A stretch of 64,000 nucleotides of DNA from Paenibacillus sp. yr247 (GCF_900103825.1 NZ_FNIF01000002.1:1-64000), one strand, 5' to 3'. Shown: positions 7,951-16,356, numbered from the stretch's first letter. The notes: a model not told the origin generated them from the letters alone. Made by a program: numbers and translations.

Positions 7951-8577
7951 TTATACGTGAATTGTAACCGCTCCGAATACTTCTTCTCCCCATAACAGCT
8001 CCAAGCGATCACCGTCACGCACAGGACCTACCCCTTCAGGAGTACCTGTGTAAATGATATCGCCAGCGCCTAAACCATAATGTTTTGCAATGTAATCAAT
8101 GATCGTTTGCAGATCGAAGATCATATTGCTAATGTTGCCGTTCTGAACAACGTTTCCATTCTGGCGCAGCTGGAAGTTGGCTTCTGTAAGTTTTGAAGTT
8201 CCTGGAAATGGACGGAATGTACTGATTGGCGCAGACTTCAGAAAGCCTTTGGCAGGCAGCCAAGGCTGACCCTTCTTCTTGATTACGTTCTGAACGTCTC
8301 TGAGTGTGAAGTCTATGCCTAGCGCATACTTGTCAACAATCTCATCTACTTGGATGCCTTCTGAATAAGGTTTAGCGATATGTAGGACCAACTCGGTTTC
8401 AAAGTGAATCTCACCTTGATCACCGGGAAGAGTTAACTCTCCCCCATTTATTTGGGCAAGCGCATGAGTCGGTTTGGTGAAAATCATCGGTTGATCAGGA
8501 ACATCATTCCCCAGTTCGGCGGCATGTGCCCGGTAGTTGCGTCCTACGCAGTAAATATTGCGAATAGCTTCTGTCAT
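7951..8577 (-). CDS. Fumarylacetoacetate hydrolase family protein (acylpyruvase-like)
   Basis: A compact 208-residue FAH domain like the FAHD1/YcgM acylpyruvate hydrolases. Visible family elements are IYCVGRNYRAHAAELG at the N-terminus, IHFETELVLHI with the metal-binding glutamates, GIDFTLRDVQ, and GDIIYTGTPEGVGPV near the C-terminus. These enzymes cleave C-C bonds in acylpyruvates or decarboxylate oxaloacetate with Mg2+. The substrate cannot be assigned. The start at 8577 (MTEAIRN) follows TGAGGAG. It is 17 bases downstream of the CapA-like gene and possibly co-transcribed with it. Confidence 0.88.
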   Translation of the reverse strand: MTEAIRNIYCVGRNYRAHAAELGNDVPDQPMIFTKPTHALAQINGGELTLPGDQGEIHFETELVLHIAKPYSEGIQVDEIVDKYALGIDFTLRDVQNVIKKKGQPWLPAKGFLKSAPISTFRPFPGTSKLTEANFQLRQNGNVVQNGNISNMIFDLQTIIDYIAKHYGLGAGDIIYTGTPEGVGPVRDGDRLELLWGEEVFGAVTIHV

Positions 8578-8594
8578 GTTGTTTACTCCTCATC

Positions 8595-9860
8595 TTATTT
8601 CTTACTAACATTTCCTTGCGTATCCACTTGAGCACCATGGGAGATTTGACTCAATCGCTGAAACAGCTTGGCGCCATCCTCTATACTCATCGGTGTAGGC
8701 AGTGCTGATTTGGTCAAAATCGGAACAAGATGGATGCTGCATGACGTGTCCTTCGAGCATGCAGCCTCTAAAATAACCGTCTCCCAAGTCTTAGGGTTAT
8801 CATTCGTCGTAAAAATGAAGTTGCCTAAACTATATGCAATCCATTTGCCTTTGTATTGCTCAAAACCTTGTAATACATGCGGGTGACCGCCAACGACCAA
8901 ATCAGCGCCGGCATCGATATAACGATGGGCCAAATCGGTCTGATTCTTATCAGGCTGATCGCTTCTTTCTATGCCCCAGTGGGTAACGACAACGACGAGA
9001 TCAGCTTCGGCTTTTGCTTTCTGAATCGCTTCGACGGGCAGCTTGTAGTTATAAGTTTCTGCTACGCCGAGATGGCCAGGACCCGCTTTCCAGGAAGCCT
9101 CAGGAACAACACGGCTGAAGCCGAAGAAGGCGATCTTCACGCCATCCTTTTCCACGATGACCGGCTTGTATGCTTCTTCCAAATCTTTGCCAGCTCCCAT
9201 TCGCTTGACACCCTCTTGATCTAGAGCGTCCATCGTATCCAGCAAACCTTCCGGACCATAATCCATCACATGGTTATTTGCTAAATTAACGAGATCAATG
9301 CCTGAAGCCTTCAGTGCAGGTAATGCGAGAGGTGAAGAACGATAGACGTAATCCTTATTTTGAACTGTACCTTTAGTCGTTATAGGTGTTTCTAAATTTG
9401 CAATGGTATAATCCGGCTTGCTCAGAAAGTCTTTCACATTGGTATAAGGATAATCATAGCCATTTTGTTTCAAAATATCTTCCACTTTGGAAGCCAGCAG
9501 CACATCACCCACAAAAGATAACTTCACTTGCCCCCCACTGCCTGCAGGTTTATCCGATGCGGCAGGCGTTGGCGTTGCGATTACGGCGTTAGCCGGAGAC
9601 TCTGGGCTAGGCTTCGCGCTTGGCTGTGTACTCGGTGAACTCGTCGGTTTGGCCGGTTGAGGCGAATCAATAGGTATAGGTGATGATGCTGACTCTGTCT
9701 TTTCAGCTGTTTTGCTGTTCGATGTCCAATAGGAAGCGCCAATGCCGATGGCTAAGCAAGCGGCAGCGGCAAGTGTGAGTCCCCCCATCACTTTGAGCGG
9801 AGTCTTGTTCTGAAAACGCTCTTTTTTCGGTTTACGGTGACGATCTTGTCTGGATTCCAT
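8595..9860 (-). CDS. CapA-family protein (PGA_cap metallophosphatase fold), membrane anchored
   Basis: 421 residues. A basic N-terminus (RHRKPKKERFQNK) precedes one transmembrane helix (about 24-45). Then comes a ~70-residue Ser/Pro/Lys/Thr-rich linker, then the PGA_cap domain with LSFVGDVLLA, ANLETPIT, LVNLANNHVMDYG, VVVTHWGIE and VVGGHPHVLQG as the metal-binding blocks. CapA homologues act in poly-gamma-glutamate export, but no capB/capC is nearby, so a capsule role is not supported here. The linker suggests the catalytic domain is displayed across the cell wall. Confidence 0.88.
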   Translation of the reverse strand: MESRQDRHRKPKKERFQNKTPLKVMGGLTLAAAACLAIGIGASYWTSNSKTAEKTESASSPIPIDSPQPAKPTSSPSTQPSAKPSPESPANAVIATPTPAASDKPAGSGGQVKLSFVGDVLLASKVEDILKQNGYDYPYTNVKDFLSKPDYTIANLETPITTKGTVQNKDYVYRSSPLALPALKASGIDLVNLANNHVMDYGPEGLLDTMDALDQEGVKRMGAGKDLEEAYKPVIVEKDGVKIAFFGFSRVVPEASWKAGPGHLGVAETYNYKLPVEAIQKAKAEADLVVVVTHWGIERSDQPDKNQTDLAHRYIDAGADLVVGGHPHVLQGFEQYKGKWIAYSLGNFIFTTNDNPKTWETVILEAACSKDTSCSIHLVPILTKSALPTPMSIEDGAKLFQRLSQISHGAQVDTQGNVSKK

Positions 9861-10010
9861 TCAAAAAATTCCCCTTTCCCCCTACAAATTATAGCAGAAG
9901 AATCACCCATTGGGTAATAGTAAGACACTCTCATTTTCAGATTCAAATCCATGTGGTATAACAGAAGCATTAACATGACCAACCGAGGTTATTAAAGAAA
10001 GGGAACGAAA

Positions 10011-10787
10011 ATGTTGGAGAAAATCGCAATCATTTCGGATATTCACGGGAATTTACCTGCACTGGAAGCCGTCCTAGTAGATATCAAACGCCGTGGCATT
10101 GAGCGCATCATTTGTTTGGGCGACCTTGTCGGCAAAGGTCCTGATTCAGCTGCTGTCGTTGACCGTGTTAAAGTAGTATGTGAATCCGTTGTTCAGGGAA
10201 ACTGGGACTTGGGTATTACCCTTCCGCAGGATCAGTCTGCCGGCTTGTGGCATCAGCAGCAGCTTGGTATCGATAGGCTGGCTTATTTGGAACAGCTGCC
10301 TTTTTCCGTTGATTTGTATCTAAGCGGCAAATTGTTCCGACTTTTCCACGCTTCTGCGCAAAGCGTCTATCATCGATTGAAACGTAAAGCCTCCAAGGAG
10401 GAGCGTCTCGCGATGTTTCAAAATACGGAGATGACAGGTAAGGCAGCTAATGGAAAGCAGCCCGATATTGTTGGTTACGGGGACATTCATATTCCTTATC
10501 TAATAACGATCAAGAACCCATCGGAGAAGAGCTCTCAGAATCACGTAAGCAGCGGTCTGATGCTTTTTAATGTAGGAAGCGTGGGAACACCTTATGACGG
10601 CATTCCTCAAGCCTGTTACTGCATTCTGGAGGGGGAAACTGCAGGCATTGAACAAGCTGGTTTTGCGATTCAATTCGTACGTGTACCATATGACATTGAA
10701 CGCGCTGTTGGCTTGGCTTACGCCGCTCAAATGCCGGAAAGCCAGAGGTATGAACATGAGATTACGACGGGGTTGGTTTATAAATAA
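10011..10787 (+). CDS. Metallophosphoesterase, YfcE/calcineurin-like
   Basis: 258 residues with the dinuclear metal site motifs: SDIHGN (9-14), GDLVGKGPDS, GNWD, a GDIHIP block in place of the usual GHTH, and FNVGSVGTPYDG. It belongs to the small calcineurin-like phosphodiesterases of broad substrate range. Start ATG 10011 follows GAAAGGGAACGAAA. The second metal motif is slightly unusual (Gly-Asp-Ile-His). The gene runs divergently from the CapA-like gene. Confidence 0.88.
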   Translation: MLEKIAIISDIHGNLPALEAVLVDIKRRGIERIICLGDLVGKGPDSAAVVDRVKVVCESVVQGNWDLGITLPQDQSAGLWHQQQLGIDRLAYLEQLPFSVDLYLSGKLFRLFHASAQSVYHRLKRKASKEERLAMFQNTEMTGKAANGKQPDIVGYGDIHIPYLITIKNPSEKSSQNHVSSGLMLFNVGSVGTPYDGIPQACYCILEGETAGIEQAGFAIQFVRVPYDIERAVGLAYAAQMPESQRYEHEITTGLVYK

Positions 10788-10872
10788 AATGATTTTCGCC
10801 AGAAGTAAACATGGGAAATACTTCCACTATATGATAATATAGGTGTATTGCTTAAAAGTGAGGATGCCATCC

Positions 10873-11091
10873 ATGAAGTTGAACTGGCGCAAAATTGTGA
10901 TGATCGTCGTATGTGCAGAGTTATTGTTTATCTATTGGAACAGCATCAGCGCTCTTCCTTTCAAAAAGCAACAAACCACTCATCCTATTTCCACACCACA
11001 ACCTGTGCCGCCTCTAACACAGCTAAAACCAGTCACTCCAGGAAAATTAAGCGAAGTTGACTTACATATCATAGAGCAAAAAGCATCTTAA
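10873..11091 (+). CDS. Small membrane-anchored hypothetical protein, 72 aa
   Basis: MKLNWRK precedes one hydrophobic helix (IVMIVVCAELLFIYW). A Pro/Thr/Gln-rich segment (STPQPVPPLTQLKPVTP) and a short charged end follow. The start at 10873 is preferred because AGTGAGG lies nine bases upstream; longer in-frame starts at 10843 and 10864 lack this. Predicted single-pass protein with its tail outside. No family recognised. Confidence 0.6.
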   Translation: MKLNWRKIVMIVVCAELLFIYWNSISALPFKKQQTTHPISTPQPVPPLTQLKPVTPGKLSEVDLHIIEQKAS

Positions 11092-11102
11092 GCAGGCAAA
11101 TG

Positions 11103-11143
11103 AAAAAAGCGCTATAAGCAATCGTTAGCTTACAGCGCTTTTT
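11103..11143 (+). terminator. Bidirectional terminator
   Basis: AAAAAAGCGCT and AGCGCTTTTT flank an 18-base loop, with an outer GCAGGC/GCCTGC pair. It serves the small anchored protein gene and possibly the facing methyltransferase gene. Confidence 0.8.
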
Positions 11144-11213
11144 AGCCTGCATAGAAAAAAAGTCCCAAGTACTGCCATTTTCCAATCAACAACCAAATGG
11201 CTTAATAGCTGTG

Positions 11214-11849
11214 TTACTTCACACGTGCTAATGCTAAGCCATCATAGGCAGGAAGGATCGTGCTTTCCAATCGCGGATCGGCAGCGATTCGTTGGTTGAA
11301 TGTACGCATCGCTTGGATTGAATCTTTGGTTTGGTTCGCGTCGACGACTTTCCCCCGCATCAGCGTATTATCTCCAGCTATAACGGCGCCTGGGTTTGCA
11401 AGCTTGATTGCGAGCTCCAAATAGTTCGGGTAATTAACTTTGTCCGCGTCGATAAAAAAGAAATCAAATCGCTCCCCCTGCTCAAGAAGCTCGTTAAGGT
11501 GCACTAGCGCTTCGCCAATTCGATACTCAACCAGCTCGCCGAGTCCCGCATCTGTAACATTTTGCTTAGCCACATCGGCAAAATCTTGTTTTAACTCTAG
11601 TGAAATGAGCTTACCGCCCTCTTTCAAGCCTCTTGCCAAACAAATCCCGCTATAGCCGCCTAAAGCACCAATTTCCAACACCTTCGTAGCGCCAGTTATC
11701 GTGACCAGCATAGTAAGCAGTCTGCCGTATCCAGGTGCGATAGATATCTCGGGCATATTATGGGTACGTATGACTTCCTTAACTCGCTCTAGAACTGCAT
11801 CTTCCTCGTATAAACCTTCCAAATAGCTTTCGGCTGTTATCGTTTCCAT
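11214..11849 (-). CDS. O-methyltransferase, class I (caffeoyl-CoA OMT type)
   Basis: 211 residues, typical of bacterial Methyltransf_3 proteins. ISIAPGYGRLLTMLV precedes the SAM motif VLEIGALGGYSGICLA; SLELKQD holds the acidic ribose ligand. FDFFFIDADKVNYPNYLELA and GAVIAGDNTLMRGKV supply the metal-binding Asp/Asn residues. These Mg2+-dependent enzymes methylate catechol-like hydroxyls or wobble uridine in tRNA (TrmR-like); the substrate here is not evident. Start ATG 11849 follows AAAGGAGGAACAC. Single gene. Confidence 0.86.
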   Translation of the reverse strand: METITAESYLEGLYEEDAVLERVKEVIRTHNMPEISIAPGYGRLLTMLVTITGATKVLEIGALGGYSGICLARGLKEGGKLISLELKQDFADVAKQNVTDAGLGELVEYRIGEALVHLNELLEQGERFDFFFIDADKVNYPNYLELAIKLANPGAVIAGDNTLMRGKVVDANQTKDSIQAMRTFNQRIAADPRLESTILPAYDGLALARVK

Positions 11850-12024
11850 GTAGTGTTCCTCCTTTGGGTTTTCGTAAGAAAACTAGCATCGTAAGCATAC
11901 GCAGAAAAGAAATCTAAGCTTGCACTTTGCAGGTCTCGTTTGTAAGTGTAACCTATTTGTCCTATACTTGTTAATTGTATGAGTTTTATGAGCGATGCAC
12001 AACCCGGATGGAAGGAATCTAAAC

Positions 12025-13179
12025 ATGCCACAACAAATTGAATTAATCGCAACTTGCCCGATGGGACTTGAGGCTATCGTTGCTCGCGAAATCCGTGATC
12101 TTGGCTACAATGAGGTAACCGTCGAGAATGGACGTGTCCGCTTTCTTGGAGACGAACTGGCCATTTCCCGTACCAACCTCTGGTTGAGGACCGCTGATCG
12201 CATCCTGGTTCTCATGGGCCAATTTAAAGCCCTGACTTTCGACGAGCTGTTCGAAGGCACGAAGGCGCTCGACTGGCCAGACTGGATTCCGAACGATGCT
12301 GAATTCCCTGTAGAAGGGCGTTCCCATAAGTCACAATTATCCAGCGTTCCTGCTTGCCAAGGAATCGTGAAAAAAGCTGTCGTGGAGAAGTTAAAGCTCC
12401 GCTGCGGTACGGAGTGGTTCCCCGAGAACGGAGCACGTTACGTTATCGAAGTCGCGCTCCTGAACGATATTGCGACGCTGACAATCGACACAACCGGCGC
12501 CAGTTTACACAAGCGCGGCTATCGCAAGCTCGTGACCGAAGCGCCACTAAAGGAGACCATGGCGGCTGCGATGATCCTACTGAGCCGCTGGAAGGTCGAC
12601 CGGCCGCTCTACGACCCGTTCTGCGGGTCAGGAACCATCCCAATCGAGGCTGCGATGATCGGATGGAACATCGCTCCAGGCCTGCGGCGCAGCTTCCCAA
12701 GCGAGGCGTGGGGCAATATTCCCCGCAAGCTGTGGGACAAGGCTCGCGACGAAGCCTTCGATGCTGTCCGTGACGATGTTCCGCTGAACATCATCGGCAG
12801 TGACATTGACCCCTCTGCCATCGAAGTGGCAGAGGCCGCCGCGAAGGCCGCCGGCTTGACCAAGCAGTTCCAGCTTCGCGTGGAACCTGTGGCCAAGGCC
12901 CGCCCGCGCGGCGACTATGGCTGCTTGATCACCAACCCTCCCTATGGGGAGCGGCTTGGTGAAGCGCAAGATGTTGAGCTGGCGCTGCGCCAGCTCGGTG
13001 CACTTACCGCTCCAATGCCCTCCTGGAGCATGTTCATCTTAAGCCCGAGCACACAGCTCGAGCACTACATGAACCGCCGCGCAGATAAGAAGCGCAAGCT
13101 ATTTAACGGACGGATCGAGTGTAACCTGTTCCAGTACCTTGGTCCACTTCCTCCGCGCAAACCAACGGATAACAAGTAA
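12025..13179 (+). CDS. THUMP-domain class I 23S rRNA (guanine-N2)-methyltransferase, RlmL/YpsC-like
   Basis: 384 residues. A THUMP domain (about 50-155) is followed by a Rossmann methyltransferase with DPFCGSGTIPIEAA, IGSDIDPSAIEVA and the catalytic NPPYGERLG. This order is that of the N-terminal RlmL half and Bacillus YpsC, which make m2G in 23S rRNA. The start at 12025 (MPQQIELIATCP) has AAGGAA seven bases upstream; an ATG ten codons earlier lacks a site. GC content is higher than in the neighbours, which creates long spurious frames inside it. A terminator with a long stem closes the unit. Confidence 0.92.
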   Translation: MPQQIELIATCPMGLEAIVAREIRDLGYNEVTVENGRVRFLGDELAISRTNLWLRTADRILVLMGQFKALTFDELFEGTKALDWPDWIPNDAEFPVEGRSHKSQLSSVPACQGIVKKAVVEKLKLRCGTEWFPENGARYVIEVALLNDIATLTIDTTGASLHKRGYRKLVTEAPLKETMAAAMILLSRWKVDRPLYDPFCGSGTIPIEAAMIGWNIAPGLRRSFPSEAWGNIPRKLWDKARDEAFDAVRDDVPLNIIGSDIDPSAIEVAEAAAKAAGLTKQFQLRVEPVAKARPRGDYGCLITNPPYGERLGEAQDVELALRQLGALTAPMPSWSMFILSPSTQLEHYMNRRADKKRKLFNGRIECNLFQYLGPLPPRKPTDNK

Positions 13180-13187
13180 TAGACAAA

Positions 13188-13268
13188 AAATCCCTCAATC
13201 GCTTATCCGACCTGACTGCGTATCGGCAGTGGCAATGGTCAGACCAAGTTATTGAGGGATTTATTTTA
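13188..13268 (+). terminator. Terminator of the RlmL-like gene
   Basis: AAATCCCTCAAT and ATTGAGGGATTT form the stem around about 50 bases, followed by ATTTT. It can serve both converging units. Confidence 0.75.
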
Positions 13269-13389
13269 TAAACAAGAACCAAATCAATATCGCCCAGAAG
13301 GGAATGGACACAAGAATACTCCATAGGCAGCCTTTGGCAAACTGTAGCTTCGGCTCCTGCTCTGTCCTTTCTTGGAGATCATTTCGCAT
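13261..13389 (-). CDS. Small single-pass membrane protein, 42 aa
   Basis: MRNDLQERTEQEPKLQFAKG is followed by one helix (CLWSILVSIPFWAILIWFLF). Its ATG overlaps the last codons of the upstream VOC gene (ATG inside GAACATGCGAAATGA), with GGTGG as a ribosome site, so translation is probably coupled. No function recognised. Confidence 0.55.
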   Translation of the reverse strand: MRNDLQERTEQEPKLQFAKGCLWSILVSIPFWAILIWFLFIK

Positions 13390-13738
13390 GTTCCACCAAC
13401 TCCAAAGGCAGCCCATCGGGATCTGCAAAAAACGTGTAGCGGTCACCGGTAATTGGATCGATTCTCACCGACTCTACTGCAATTCCCTTACCCTCTAGTT
13501 CTTTTACACTTTGCTCCATATTCAGAACAACAAAAGCCAAATGCCTAAGACCGCGTGCCTCAGGCTGGTTAACTCTTAGCGGAGGATTCGGAAAAGAAAA
13601 CAACTCGATCTGCTGCTCCGTCTCCCCTATGCGCAAATCCAGCTTATAGGAGTCTCGTTCTGCACGATAAGTTTCATGTAAAACAGTTAACCCAAGTAAA
13701 TCGACATAGAAATGTTTCGCATTCCGGGAACTCCCCAT
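13379..13738 (-). CDS. VOC/glyoxalase-family protein, N-terminally shortened
   Basis: The body is a normal SMU508/YwkD-type VOC protein: AKHFYVDLLGLTVLHETYRAE, then LRHLAFVVLNMEQSVKELE and DGLPLELVEH at the end, each carrying expected metal-site positions. The N-terminal strand that should read like HHIAI and supply the first metal-binding His is missing. Upstream codons in the same frame (DKISKTSRR) do not resemble it. The open frame is 119 residues against about 128-130 expected. A fragment of a DHH-family gene lies immediately upstream on the same strand, suggesting that a deletion or insertion joined two damaged genes. Probably inactive or altered. Confidence 0.7.
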   Translation of the reverse strand: MGSSRNAKHFYVDLLGLTVLHETYRAERDSYKLDLRIGETEQQIELFSFPNPPLRVNQPEARGLRHLAFVVLNMEQSVKELEGKGIAVESVRIDPITGDRYTFFADPDGLPLELVEHAK

Positions 13739-13760
13739 CCTGCGGCTCGTTTTACTTATT

Positions 13761-13892
13761 TTATCCGTCTGCTCTCATCGTTTCAACAATTTTATTCATT
13801 ACTTCCCCTGCGTGCTCATAATCCACTTGGCAAGTACCAGCTGCATGGTGACCGCCTCCACCGTTTTGGAGCTCAAGTCGTATAATTCCCAT
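13761..13892 (-). pseudogene. C-terminal fragment of a DHH/DHHA1-family phosphoesterase
   Basis: About 43 codons encode RLELQNGGGGHHAAGTCQV followed by EVMNKIVETMRADG and a stop. The GGGGH-x-x-AG block is the DHHA1 signature of NrnA-type oligoribonuclease/PAP phosphatases and related proteins. Nothing upstream encodes the DHH catalytic half; the frame runs back only into a terminator-like hairpin. I read it as a gene remnant. It ends 22 bases before the truncated VOC gene, so both lost sequence near the same place. Confidence 0.65.
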
Positions 13893-13925
13893 ACAGCAAA
13901 TGAACAAAAAAAAAGACCGGCTAGC

Positions 13926-14225
13926 CTAGACAGGCTGTACCGTTCTTAATTTGGAAGACAAGCATTGGAAAAGTCGATTCAAAAATGCTTCAATTTGTGA
14001 CATCGGCGGCATTTTTACAGATAGCTTTACTTCGCCCTTCCAATAGAAAATTAATATGCTGTTGCTTCTTCCGTGAAACATTTCAACATCCCAACAAGCT
14101 TCGTTTAACGCGTATTCTTCTCGATTAATCATAAGCTTTGGTCCATCCGAGGATGGCACCAAACGGGCAACATGATTACCACATAGCGAAGTCACTTTTT
14201 GTTCTTCATGTAGTTCAAACTGCAT
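13926..14225 (-). CDS. Orphan protein under c-di-GMP riboswitch control, 99 aa
   Basis: Starts at 14225 with AAAGGAGG ten bases upstream. The frame is open much further back, but that part overlaps the riboswitch and is not coding. The protein is soluble and has no motif I recognise. Noticeable are HGRSNSILIFYWKGEVKLSVKMP, which reads like adjacent beta strands, and a C-terminal helix EAFLNRLFQCLSSKL. It has four cysteines in no obvious metal pattern. It is the only gene on its transcript, between a c-di-GMP-I riboswitch and a terminator-like hairpin near 13905-13935. The context suggests a c-di-GMP output such as adhesion, matrix or motility control, but this is inference. Confidence 0.7.
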   Translation of the reverse strand: MQFELHEEQKVTSLCGNHVARLVPSSDGPKLMINREEYALNEACWDVEMFHGRSNSILIFYWKGEVKLSVKMPPMSQIEAFLNRLFQCLSSKLRTVQPV

Positions 14226-14276
14226 GCTGCTTGGTCCTCCTTTTATTCTTACATAATTTTTGTTGTTATGACAGAG

Positions 14277-14311
14277 AAAAACCCCACCATAATGAACCGA
14301 TCGGAGGGGTT
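14277..14311 (-). terminator. Terminator in the expression platform of the c-di-GMP riboswitch
   Basis: On the minus strand AACCCC and GGGGTT pair and are followed by TTTC. It lies between the aptamer and the ribosome site of the 99-residue gene, as expected for transcriptional control. Confidence 0.75.
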
Positions 14312-14332
14312 CTAATGTTGAATTCCCAATCG

Positions 14333-14424
14333 TTCGGCAGCTGGCTGGCAGCGTGTCCTGCTCAGGACAAGGAAGCCCCTTTAGCTTTGCGTCACTGACT
14401 TTCGTCAGCTTTGCCTTTGTCGAG
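14333..14424 (-). promoter_or_regulatory. Cyclic-di-GMP-I (GEMM-I) riboswitch
   Basis: Minus-strand order matches the class: GGCAAAGC, stem TGAC-GAAA-GTCA, then the near-invariant GTGACGCAAAGCTAA. After a GGGGC turn and a variable P3 hairpin (TGTCCTGAGCAGGACA), it closes with CCAGCCAGCTGCC. The GAAA tetraloop and its receptor-side AGCCAG segment are both present. Class knowledge: binds c-di-GMP and commonly controls motility, adhesion and signalling genes. Confidence 0.92.
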
Positions 14425-14535
14425 ATGTAAAGCAAGATGTATCGAAAGCGTGAGTAAGAAATATCTATACTCTCAAGGATAAGTGAAGTTGTTTTGAATT
14501 CGAATAGTGCTGAAGAACTAATTTTGCAATTTTTT

Positions 14536-15759
14536 TCAAAAATTTTCATTTTTCGACGTATTTTTTACCAACCTTTGGCGATTCGTGCCTTTCCAATAGA
14601 AAAAGGAGCCCGTTATAGTCAAAATGGCCATTAAAATATACAGCGTATTTCCACCATAAGAAACGAGCAAAAACCCACCCACCCATGGTCCCATAAAGTG
14701 ACCTACGTTCGTTAATGTTTGAGCGCCAAAATAAGTACCGCGCATTTGCTCGGGAGCTAATTTATCAATCAGCATGTTAGCGGCGGGGTAATTTAAGATT
14801 TCGCCAAGTGTAAAAATCCCCATTGAAAGGATGAGCCATACCAGCGAATGGGAAAATGCAAAGCCAATATCCCCTAATGCGAACATCACGTTACCAAATA
14901 TGATGGCAGCAATGGGCGTGTGCTTTTCGGCAATACGCGTAAGAGGAATCTGCATGGCAATGACGACGATCGCATTTACACTCATCAGGACAGCAAACAT
15001 TTTCACTCCATCTGCAAAACTCTGTTCCAAATACTGTGAAAGTGTTACCATCACCTGCGAGTAACCGATAGCTCCGATAATACCGCCAAAGATATAGAAG
15101 CGAAAGGTCATATCACTGCGAATTACCCGCAAAGCCGAGCCAAAGGTAACCGATGATTTCTTCTCACCCTCAATTTTTTTAATCCCAAAAGCAATGAGAA
15201 GTGCATACAGCGTAACCGCATAAATAAAATAAACGATTCCTGTAAGTATAAAAGGCAGTGCACCGTTCCATGTTGCAAAAAAAGCACCTAATAAGGGCCC
15301 GACGGCAACACCGACATTTATGGCCATATAACGCATCGAAAATACTTTTAGTCTCTTAGCCGGTTCAGTCAAATCCGCCATCAAGGCCTGCGACACAGGC
15401 TCGTAAAAGGAGCGGCACAAGCCGTTCAGCATATTGAGCAGCATGAACAGGATCGGTAATTTGACAACGCCGAAACCTAAGAACACGAAAGACCAGCCGA
15501 AAAGAGCTGCCAGCATGATGATGCGTCTTCCGAATCGATCCGATAAGGTACCGCCAATAAAACCGCCCATTGTTCCAGCCAAGGCTCCCATTCCAATGAC
15601 GATCCCGATCATAACCGCGCTCATCGACGTATGTCTGGCTAAATAAATCGCAAGGAAAGGTAAACTCATGGAAGACGCCGCCCTAGCCATAACGGTTCCA
15701 AGGATTAACGTATGTACAATGGGATGATAAGAACCAAGAAAACCACGTAACCGATTCAT
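14536..15759 (-). CDS. MFS transporter, drug-exporter-like
   Basis: 407 residues and 12 predicted helices. The loop 2-3 motif GGTLSDRFGRRIIML is intact (residues about 68-82). PLLGAFFATWNG after helix 5 matches the drug:H+ antiporter motif C region only loosely. Sister sequences are multidrug or quinolone exporters, but substrate is unknown. The frame ends KNTSKNENF. It lies upstream of, and on the same strand as, the c-di-GMP riboswitch. The stop is only about 110 bases before the aptamer, so the riboswitch could receive read-through. Confidence 0.87.
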   Translation of the reverse strand: MNRLRGFLGSYHPIVHTLILGTVMARAASSMSLPFLAIYLARHTSMSAVMIGIVIGMGALAGTMGGFIGGTLSDRFGRRIIMLAALFGWSFVFLGFGVVKLPILFMLLNMLNGLCRSFYEPVSQALMADLTEPAKRLKVFSMRYMAINVGVAVGPLLGAFFATWNGALPFILTGIVYFIYAVTLYALLIAFGIKKIEGEKKSSVTFGSALRVIRSDMTFRFYIFGGIIGAIGYSQVMVTLSQYLEQSFADGVKMFAVLMSVNAIVVIAMQIPLTRIAEKHTPIAAIIFGNVMFALGDIGFAFSHSLVWLILSMGIFTLGEILNYPAANMLIDKLAPEQMRGTYFGAQTLTNVGHFMGPWVGGFLLVSYGGNTLYILMAILTITGSFFYWKGTNRQRLVKNTSKNENF

Positions 15760-16247
15760 GAGAAAGGACTCCTCTCGCTGCTTAATTTACCGAAGGTCAA
15801 TGAAACGAGCATCGAAATCCAATTATACACGAAAAATGACGATACGTGTCTCACTTTTCTACATTTTTCGATTTTATGGGAGTTCGGAAGTTCGAGCAGA
15901 ATCTGGTTCGGGTCTTTGACAGTGTATGGGGGGGCAGGTACGGATGCGGATGGGGAAGTTTCTCGGTAAGAGTTGATGTAAAAAGTGCATCTGAATTCGT
16001 AAAAGTGACTCATTTTGCTTGTAATCCTGCATTTTGTGCATCAAATTCAGTTCAGATCTGGCTTTTGAGCCAGAAACAGCTAATATTGATGTAGTTTTTG
16101 CAGGTTCTGCCTACCGATTGGGAGCTCGAGCACAAAAAACCTGCACTCTTTACAGTAAGGTTACCTGCAATGAAGGCTCGGCAAGTTACCCGCATAAGAA
16201 CCCTCGGCATTGTTACAATCAAAGGAAGGCTCGGCCTCCTCATTTTG
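15760..16247. other. Gene-free intergenic region with degenerate repeats
   Basis: Nearly 500 bases without a credible gene. It contains a CTGAATT/AATTCAG inverted pair (about 15990-16050), a perfect hairpin TCTGGCT-TTTG-AGCCAGA at 16057-16074, and repeated pieces such as GTGCATC and AAGGCTCGG. None has a T-run, so they are not terminators. It may be a decayed repeat element or contain an unrecognised RNA. Confidence 0.5.
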
Positions 16248-16280
16248 TTCAAACAAAAACACTCTCCGCTGGAAAGTGTT
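16248..16280 (-). terminator. Terminator of the Cys/Ser-tailed protein gene
   Basis: On the minus strand AACACTTTCC and GGAGAGTGTT pair and are followed by TTTGTTTG. Confidence 0.75.
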
Positions 16281-16356
16281 CATTCAATGTCTCCTAGCTC
16301 CCGTTACTTCGTCAAGCTGGGGAAATTCGGCTGGATTTCCACATCCTCAGCTTGCC

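Noticed and set aside
12354..12969. Several long open frames on both strands within the GC-rich RlmL-like gene
   Set aside because: They overlap the well-supported methyltransferase, have no ribosome sites, and their translations are arginine/serine-rich without motifs.
14226..14549. Upstream extension of the 99-residue gene to a 207-codon frame
   Set aside because: The extension overlaps the riboswitch and its terminator, and a good ribosome site marks the shorter start.
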